Shown here one piece after another: positions 49,601-57,500 of a DNA stretch of 57,500 nucleotides (the first letter of the stretch is position 1; each line of letters begins with the position of its first letter). The DNA is from Hirudo medicinalis (taxonomy: Eukaryota > Annelida > Clitellata > Hirudinida > Hirudinidae). A program made the position numbers and the translations under genes. The DNA is taken from contig MPNW01000387.1 in assembly GCA_011800805.1 (NCBI GenBank), positions 1 to 57,500 of the forward strand, in the 5' to 3' direction. A model generated the notes under the pieces. That model made no database searches. It worked only from the letters and a program-made list of their open reading frames with translations, and had not been told where the DNA came from.

Positions 49601-52600
49601 TCTTAAATATATCTGCAAAAGTGGCTTATTTGAATAGCTTACTGCTCAGATAAAATAGAAAAATCTTTGTATTGTCACATAAAATAATGGCAAACAATAA
49701 TAAAGTTTTACTGCATTACATTATGTCTTTATGTCGTTGTGGAAGTATTTAACATTTTCATGAATAATAATATATCGTCTCATCATTACTCACCTCTAAA
49801 GTATCCGACGCCATCTTCCTGCTCCTCTTCATCTTTCCGATGGCTCCCCCCACCTGGATGTCTATCAAAGTCTGAAACTTCAACAACAACATGTCCCGGT
49901 GCATTGCCAGGAATTCAAGAGCTTTTAGGTTGTTGCTGATGCTTGTTGATGATAATGATGGTGGTGATGATGATGATGGTGATGAATGACAAACATTGCA
50001 CTGGACAAAATGGAAGCATCTCTTGATTTCATTTATTTCTGTTGCTGCAATTAATAAAACAAATGATAAATATAATTATAATTTTAATCACAAATTATTA
50101 TTGGTTGTCGTCAAATTGTTAACGACTTCAATGAATCAAAATCACCGATCGATTCAGGAGATCCCCATCTGCACTGTTCTGCATTTCCTTTATCACCCCT
50201 TGCTCCTCCCACAGAAGCTAACGAACATAACATGCAAATTATGTCATTCACCGATTGGACCTTCACCAACCAATCTCTGAAGATTGAATAAATGTGGCAA
50301 GAATTTAGCGACGTCAAGAAGGGCAAGGTTAATTCGGGGTCGCCCGGCTGGGGTTTTGTTGCCCCCGTGACTTTGGCGACCTTTCCCGATGACCTCTTAG
50401 CTGCGACCGTCGGGGTCAAGACCAACAAAAGGTTAGGAGGAGGCATTTCCAGTTGGATTATGGATGACGATAGGCTGGCGAGTTGTTGGGAGAGTTGGCG
50501 AACCACAGTAGGGGTGAGAAGAAGCCATGGATTGTTGATGACTTCAAGGAATTTGTTGAAGCTTGAGATCATAAAGTCCTCACTGGGCGAATCATCACCG
50601 GATTGGCCGTCCGTTGATGATGGTTTGTGGTTTGTGGACGTCTGGTCTTTATTATCTTGCGGGGATTGTTTTGTGTCATGCTGGATTGAATTGAGCTTAG
50701 AAAGTGGCTCAAAGAACTTTCTGGAAAATGACCAACATTTGTTAATTTATAAACTTGTTAAAGCTGGGTTATAATATGATAATCTAATCAATAAACAATC
50801 AAAACAATAAAGCCATAATTATTACTATCCTTGGCAATGTCATTCAAAGCAATAGCATTCATTAAATATCCTTTTCAGCCATTTTCAACCATACTACTGC
50901 AACCGTTCATCATCCACCATTAGGAACAAGTGCATCTTGAATCAATTGTCAATGATTCTTTGTCCTATTTGTCAAGTTATGCCAAGGACATTAATAAAAT
51001 ACTTCTACATCATCAATGATTCACAGCCAAACTCGATACCTAAGCAATGGGAAACTTTTGAGCAGACGACCAATGCTGGTGTTGAGTTCGATGATTTTGG
51101 CCGAGCACTCGTGAATGAAGATGCTCTTGTTCAGGTTCTTGCAGAACTCCAGAATGTACTTCCTAGGACACAGTTATGAGGATGTTAACGACTCTTCAAT
51201 AATAACAATAACAATAATAATAATAATAATAATAGCAATAACAATAGTTGATTTGTAATGGACCATGTGCATGGCATCAGATGCACCTAATTAGTTCACA
51301 ATATGTTGGAGAATATTAATATTAATATCACGAGAATATTGATGAAGTGCATGCAATGTTGAGTTCATCAGATCGGTTCATCGATCTGGTCAATTCGACA
51401 ATAAGGCTGAACTTGCACAGGATTCATGACATGTGTTTAACATCACATCCTAACTGTTATTGTTGGTGCTGTTGTTGTCATTGTCATTTTCCTTAGTGGA
51501 TGTGTCCACAATTTTAATTTTGAATGAGAAAATCATTTTTAAATTTAGGATTTTATAAATTAGTCATGACCGAAATATTTTTTGTTATCTTTTATTATTG
51601 ATGCCTGACCTTTTGACTTTCTGGAAATCTTCGGGGCTCTTGAGGAGTTCAGAGATGCCTCTGCAGGACTTGAGGAAGCACTCCAACATGTGGTCCCTCA
51701 AGGAAACCTTTTGTAAAGGTGGTCATGGTGTTGTTATGGTGAAGATGTTGGTGGTGATGTTGTAGTGTATTTAAGTTACAAACTATAGCAATTTTTATGA
51801 CGATGATGATGTCAATAATGATTATCACTGCAAGTGTCAATCACAATCACCATCAGAGTGATGTGTTAACTTCATTACCATTTCTATCACCATTGTCATC
51901 GCCATCATCATCACTATCATCGTCGTCGTCGTCATCACCATCATACCTTCTCCAATTGAATGGACAAGTATCCACACTCCATTGGATTTTCCCTTTTATA
52001 TTTCCCACTTTCATCTTGTGACCTTGACTCATCTATCTCCTGATTGGCTGCTATTTTTGGAATGAAAGGAATCTTCATGTCCAGCTTCCTGCTTCCAGTC
52101 TTCTCTCCATCCTCATTGGTTGTTTCCTCTGGTATCATTGGCAGTTTTCCATGCAATGATTGGCCGGAGTCGATCTTATTCCCTGATTCTGTTTTTACTG
52201 CTGGCAATGTCTGGCATTGTTGGTTTTCTACCATGCTGTTCTGAGGTGCTGAGAATAATCTGAAACACATTTTTTTTTTTTTAAATATGTTATTATATAT
52301 CTGAGCCAACTTTTATCCCGAATCTGAGTCTGTTAAATGGGCATTCAAAATTATTCAGTCATCGTCATCATCATCTTCATCAATAATAACTAATTTAATT
52401 ACTACAACTGCTGTATCATTATTATTATTATTATTGTTGTTGTTGTTGTTGTTGTTGCTGTTGTTACTGTCGTTACTATTGCCATTGTCATTGTCATTGT
52501 CATTATCATTATCATTATTATTATTATTAATGTATCATTGCAGTTATCATTATCATCACCAGAACCGATGTAAACGAATGGTATTTACGCATAATTAGTT

Positions 52601-55600
52601 ATGTATAAAATATGTTTATCTCCAAACGACCTCTTGTGGTTCCTGATTGCGAGCACCTTTCTAAACGAGCAGACAAACAGTTTGTTAGTGGCAAACTGGA
52701 CGACCAATGAGAGACGAACGTTCTCAAACGAGGACTTATTCTTCATCAACTAAAAGATGACAATGACGATGTCGATGGTGGTGATGATTGTAATGATGAT
52801 AATTATGATGACGACGATGGGGATGAAGATGATGAGGAAGATGATTATGACATCTTGTTGATGATAGTACTGATGACATCGTCATGACAGGGAGTCGTCA
52901 ACACGAGCTCCAATAAACGCTTCCAAGTTTTGAGCCGATCGTTCACGTCCCCTGTATAACAGTCATCATCACCGTGACAACCGTCGCCATAGCAACCTCA
53001 CCTGGAAGATGTGCTCCTGGGTGAGGAAGGAGAACTTGCCGACCTGCATTTCATCGAGCTCGTGTATGGAGAGGACGAGGGTGTTAGGGATGAATCTGTC
53101 GTATAATTAACATAATAATATAGTAATTAATATAATAATAATATATAATTTCATTAATATAATAATAATATATAATTTCATTAATATAATAATAATATAT
53201 AATTTCATAATAATATAATAATATATAATTTCATAATTCTGTTGCATAATTTCTTATTATTTCTGAATAACAGACATAATCTAACGTTCATTTGTAGAGT
53301 TTAAACTTTATTAATAACAGCTACAACAATATCGACGACCTTAGTGACATAAGAGATGCCGTTTCAAAATAGCGATTGATCACCGACCTATCGAGAATTG
53401 ACGAATAATTTTCCGCATAATTGGCCAGCAGGCTGCACTGCGGTTGGCCGAACCTGGTCTTCGACTTTGCATACTCGAACCCGATCGGTCGCAGGTACAG
53501 GTTGCCCTCCTCCATCCTGAGGGCCAGTGATAGCTTCTTGTACATCTGTAATTAACATATTTTATGATAATAGCGATGAATTATCTTGGGATATAATAAT
53601 AGTGGTAGTTGTCTCCAAATTACCTTAACAAACAGTTCAGTCTGCCATGTCGCCTCCAGCATCCTGTGTCTGACAGTTGCAAGATCCATCATCGTGGCAA
53701 TGCAGGTGAGTGCATGCAGGTGTTTCTCCTTGAGCGACTTCCTGCTTGGCTGGTTCTCAGGCGAGGACGTGTAGCTCTTGACGAGGTCGCACACGAGGTC
53801 AGCGTCATCCATGATCATTCCATTGAAAAGCTGATGACGATGATGATGATGATGATGGTGATTATCACTATGACATGTTGACTATTTAAGTTTGTGAAGA
53901 GGCTGTTTAATAAGTTTATATTAATTATGTTAATGCAATTTAATATGTTAATATATACAATTTAATAATTTAATATGTTAATACAATTTTAGATTAATTA
54001 CATTAAGCTATGATTAAGCTTCACTTACATCTTGCTGTACTTGGGCAGAGAACGAAGACCCGAGCACGTCCATGCCACTCCAAGCCTCGACGACCTTCGA
54101 GTAGAAGGAGACCTTTGACCTCAGTCGGCCGAGTGCAGAGGTTGTGCGATGACCTTTTGAGGTTTTCTAGATGTTTAATAGTTTTGGTTAAAGAGTTAAT
54201 TGAACAATGCTCGGACAAAACTGAAAATGGATTTGAAAATGTCAAAAACGTGGGAGATAAAACTGCTGAATTAAATTGAATTGCAAGTAATAATAATAAA
54301 AATAGTAATATTAATAATAATAAAAATAATTTTAAAAAATTAAAACAAAATATTAATAAAAATTATAAAAATTGTGATAATAAAAATAATACTAACGAAA
54401 CTAGAAAACAAAAAAATTAATTATTAATTAAAAAAATAAGTGACAGATGGGAATGTTTATAAAAATTACTTGGAAGCTTTGTCGAATGGAGTGATGGAAC
54501 GGGTGAAGGAAGGACAGAGGGTTGTTCAGGTATGTTTCCATGCAATCAGCCCTGTTATGATGATGATGATGATGATGATGATGACGATGACGATGATGAC
54601 AACGACGATGATGACGATGACAATGTTTGCTACTTATAGTTTTACAAATCCAGTAGTTATGTTGTTAATAACTTAATTTTACAATAATATAATATATCAC
54701 AATATTATACGTAATGTCATATTATTGTATAATGTTGTTGAAATGAAAGATTTAATTCAATTTAATAAGTCATCATCATCATCATCATCATCATTGATGC
54801 GGTTTTTATTTTAGCATATTTCCAACAATTTGTGCATAAATCACTCGATGGTTCCACCTTTTGTGGTCACTACTACACAGGTAGTCCTTGATCTTTTCCA
54901 TAAGGCTCATCTCCAACTGAATACTTTTCGTCTCCAAGTAAAAGTACTCGCAGAAGTATTCTTCCTCGTCGTCATCCTCCTCGCAGTCAAGACTTGGAAG
55001 TCTGACGGTGGACAGCTGGAGGAGGAGGTTCCGAAGGGAGCACCTGTCGGTCTTGTCACAGGTGTGCAGGTAGCAATCCAGGTAAAACTCGATCAACTGG
55101 ATGAAGATGGCAAATGGTTAGTTTTCATAATCAACTTGACATTATCATTGTGATCATCGTCATCACCATCACCACCATCATCATCATCATGATTATCTCA
55201 CCTTCTTCAGTGACACAAGAAATGCAGCCTGACTTGACCAGAGATGAAGGATGACCTCAAACCTGTCGACCTGTGACCTTCCATAGTGAGAAAAGTCCAT
55301 CTGTGGAAAGACATTGTTATTGTTGTTGTTATTAGTAATATTATTATTTACATTAATATTATTATTGTTGTTATTATTATTATTGTTGTTATTGTTATTG
55401 TTGTTGTTGTTCTAAGGACAAGTTTTATGCAAATTGAAGCATGCTAGTTAGACTTAATTGCACTCATGGTTGACCTTGCATTTATTGAATAAATTCTTAA
55501 TCGACAAAGGATCAATAACTAGCGCTACAGGCCTCTCTGTTGAAAGGTTGCATTCTTTCTCTGACATCGTTGATGTCAACATTGTTGTTGTTGTCGTTGT

Positions 55601-57443
55601 TGTTGATGTTGCAGGTTTTGGACTCCTTCCTTGCCGACGAATCCCTTAGCAACGACCTCTCGATGTAGTGGGAGCCAATGAGCAACAGGTCGTGCTCCAG
55701 TGAACTGAGAAGAATGAAATTGAATTAACAATGAATATCGATAATAATTGGTAGTAAATATAAACAATAATTAGCAAAAAAAAACAAAAAAATAACATTC
55801 AATAAAAATCGTCACTAATAATGTATTTTATTATAACTGTAATTCAATTTATACCTTATTTATTTATTCCACAAACATTAAAATAAAGAAATGAATAACT
55901 ATAATAATAATAATTATTATTATTATTTAGGATTATTCTGCTAACTTGATTGAAAAACAAACCGGCCTTGTTCACTTAACATCAGTTAGTGTCGACTCAC
56001 TGCCCGACCACACTTCTACAATGTCGCTTTGCACAACGTCGCACTCTCTTTAAAAAAACACTCACTCGAATTCCCTCCTCACGAGTTCAGTTTTGATCTG
56101 GTCGTCGATTTCCATGTCAATGGGTCTGAATTTGTTCGGGCTTCCAATTTCCTTTTCCAGGTCGTCTTCGAGGTTAACAAACATTTTGCGGTCGGTCGAC
56201 AGGTCGGTTTCGTCCTTTTCGCATTTCAGTCTGAAAACAGTTGACGAAACAAGGATTTGAGAGCACGTGTGCACGTGATTTGAGAGCTGCAACAACACGA
56301 TGGCCGCTTGAGATGCGAAATCATTGTGATTCAAAATGTCAAAACTAAAACTAAAACTATTTTAAATAAAAATTCGAAGATCATTGTTTGGTGACCTGGC
56401 GATCGAGAAATGTTTTTTGGGTTTGGACTCCCTGACATGGTCTGACATGAGCCTGGCTTTTGAGTGAATGAGGAAGCATAAGATGTCATAACACTGGAAA
56501 TAAATTATTAATTTTACCAATAATACAATAGTTATTTTATTAATAACTGCAAATAATTACACAACACTGGTTACAAATTATTACACGACACTGGTTACAA
56601 ATCATTACACGACACTGGTTACAAATTATTATACAACACTGGTTACAAAATTATGTAATGAAATTCACCCCAAGTTACAATCACATTCGTTACATAAATT
56701 CGCAACTGACATTGTTCTCGTTGACGATGAACCTGTGACTAGCAGCATTATTAGCTATTTTATCAACCCTTGCGTCTGGCATTACTTTCCAAATGCACTC
56801 CACTACAGGTTTCCTCGCCAAGCAATTGAGACGAGCATCGTGCGCATCGCTACACAAGTGCAAATGTGCTTAAAACCGCTTCGCTGTGACGCCAACCGAC
56901 CTGCTTCTTGAGGTCCCTGATCTTGAGGTGCCTGAGGAAGTGGAAGGACAGGAGGGCACCACTGGTCGTCGAAGGATCGGACGACTCGTGCTCCTCTTCG
57001 ATGAGGCCTGTTCAAGAGTTGTTTTCGAAAGTCGTTGCGTTTAAAAATAATAATGAAGTGTGGTGATGATGACTGCAGAAGATAATATCAATTTATAAAT
57101 AATAATATCGAAAGAGTAAGAGAGTTTGTCATCGACACCATCGCCATCATTGTCATCATCATCATCTCTTTACTCAAATGAATTTGTGATGGCGTAAACC
57201 TTGCAAATGTATGTTGTATTGTCGCCTGTCAATATCTTCATCATCATTCACTATCATCATCAGGTTTAACGAGTAGCATAATTAATTAATGCATGATTTC
57301 CTCAATTAGTTAATTAATCAATCACCTAGCAGTTTGATCGGATCAAATTCTTCTTTGTCCTGAGTCTGAGGACGACTTGTGTTGACCAACTGTAGCGACC
57401 TTACACTGGCCTCGTTCGAATCCCGCTTCTCAATCCTTTCATT
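43650..57443 (-). CDS. CCDC162: CCDC162-like large coiled-coil protein, 5'-partial (about 35 exons, about 1,900 aa visible)
   Basis: Exons, 5' to 3': about 57443-57326, 57007-56901, 56493-56396, 56230-56066, 55704-about 55590, 55300-55202, 55096-54879, 54551-54470, 54166-54029, 53830-53624, 53545-53388, 53095-53002, about 52950-52890, 52749-52631, 52259-51947, 51707-51610, 51162-51040, 50720-about 50287, about 49921-49794, 49612-49440, 49264-49154, 49064-48904, 48807-48585, 48227-48011, 47784-47617, 47414-46963, 46805-46742, 46585-46329, 46175-46105, 45889-45726, 45460-45290, 44715-44620, 44558-44364, 44186-44004, 43838-43650. Most junctions agree in phase; those near 52.9, 50.3 and 44.2 kb are uncertain. 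SLEHDLLLIGSHYIE and VDRFEVILHLWSSQAAFL recall CCDC162, and FIPNTLVLSIHELDE and NAYKRDILEPLL occur downstream. The C-terminal third is coiled coil. Family function is unknown. An alternative stop lies at 44030. Confidence 0.65.
45555..45612 (-). mobile_element. SINE tail fragment
   Basis: TTCATTTATAAAGCGCCATAAG followed by a degenerate GCTTCAGGGG resembles the tail module seen at 33140 and 5060. Intronic. Confidence 0.35.
51240..51295 (-). mobile_element. SINE tail fragment, degenerate
   Basis: GATTTGTAATGGACCATGTGC then GGCATCAGATGCACC resembles the GCATAGCGTCAGAGGCGCC module with several substitutions. Confidence 0.3.
53100..53240. repeat. Tandem repeat, unit about 30 bp
   Basis: About four copies of TAATATAATAATAATATATA followed by ATTTCAT, in a CCDC162-like intron. 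Confidence 0.75.
54555..54630. repeat. GAT/GAC microsatellite
   Basis: ATGATGATG passing into ACGATGACG units immediately 5' (on the coding strand) of the CCDC162-like exon 54551-54470. Confidence 0.8.
56551..56650. repeat. Tandem repeat, unit about 25 bp (ACACTGGTTACAAATTATTAC)
   Basis: Four near-identical copies of ACACTGGTTACAAATTATTA in the intron between CCDC162-like exons 56493-56396 and 57007-56901. Confidence 0.85.
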
Positions 57444-57500
57444 TCGAAGGAAGACATTTCAAAACGTTAGCAATATTTACTTTTTTTTAGTTACTGACCA

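Noticed and set aside
49716..49939. Plus-strand frames around 49.7-50.8 kb as separate genes
   Set aside because: They lie opposite well-phased minus-strand exons of the CCDC162-like gene and have no features of their own.

Overview
This is a eukaryotic nuclear window. Its genes are broken by many short GT-AG introns, intergenic DNA is AT-rich, and trinucleotide microsatellites (ATT, GAT, CAA and relatives) are very abundant. The gene set (a Misshapen/TNIK-type MAP4K, a divergent ETS factor, a ZYG11-type CUL2 receptor, ataxin-10, a WSC/EGF membrane protein, a neuropeptide precursor and a CCDC162-like coiled-coil protein) suggests an invertebrate bilaterian. A spiralian such as an annelid (leech-like) is my best guess; that is inference, not proof. 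Gene models were built by hand from splice signals, reading phase and remembered family sequences.

Layout. 16263 to 1637 (-): a complete 26-exon MAP4K4/TNIK/MINK/Misshapen kinase with an N-terminal kinase domain and a C-terminal CNH domain, carrying one apparent frameshift and one unfound linker exon. 16974-22528 (+): an 11-exon divergent ETS-domain transcription factor, head-to-head with the kinase. 27803 to 23105 (-): a ZYG11-family leucine-rich-repeat protein, tail-to-tail with the ETS gene. 29412 to 28608 (-): a two-exon secreted neuropeptide precursor, with a TATA box about 400 bp upstream. 32021-35813 (+): a WSC plus EGF-like single-pass membrane protein. 41678 to 37118 (-): ataxin-10. 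42071-43192 (+): an intronless basic protein with a KEN motif, divergent from ataxin-10. 57443 to 43650 (-): a roughly 35-exon coiled-coil protein resembling CCDC162, whose 5' end lies outside the window.

Between and inside the genes are copies of one tRNA-derived SINE family (A box, B box and a GCGCTATATAAAT tail), several minisatellites, two larger tandem duplications and long microsatellites. Inverted GAT/ATC arrays surround the only ambiguous base, at 11624.

The genes do not form an operon or a pathway. They cover signalling (MAP4K), transcription (ETS), ubiquitin ligation (ZYG11), peptide secretion, a surface receptor and two poorly characterised proteins. The clearest candidates for undescribed biology are the neuropeptide precursor, the ETS factor with an unrecognised N-terminal region, the KEN-motif protein and the SINE family.
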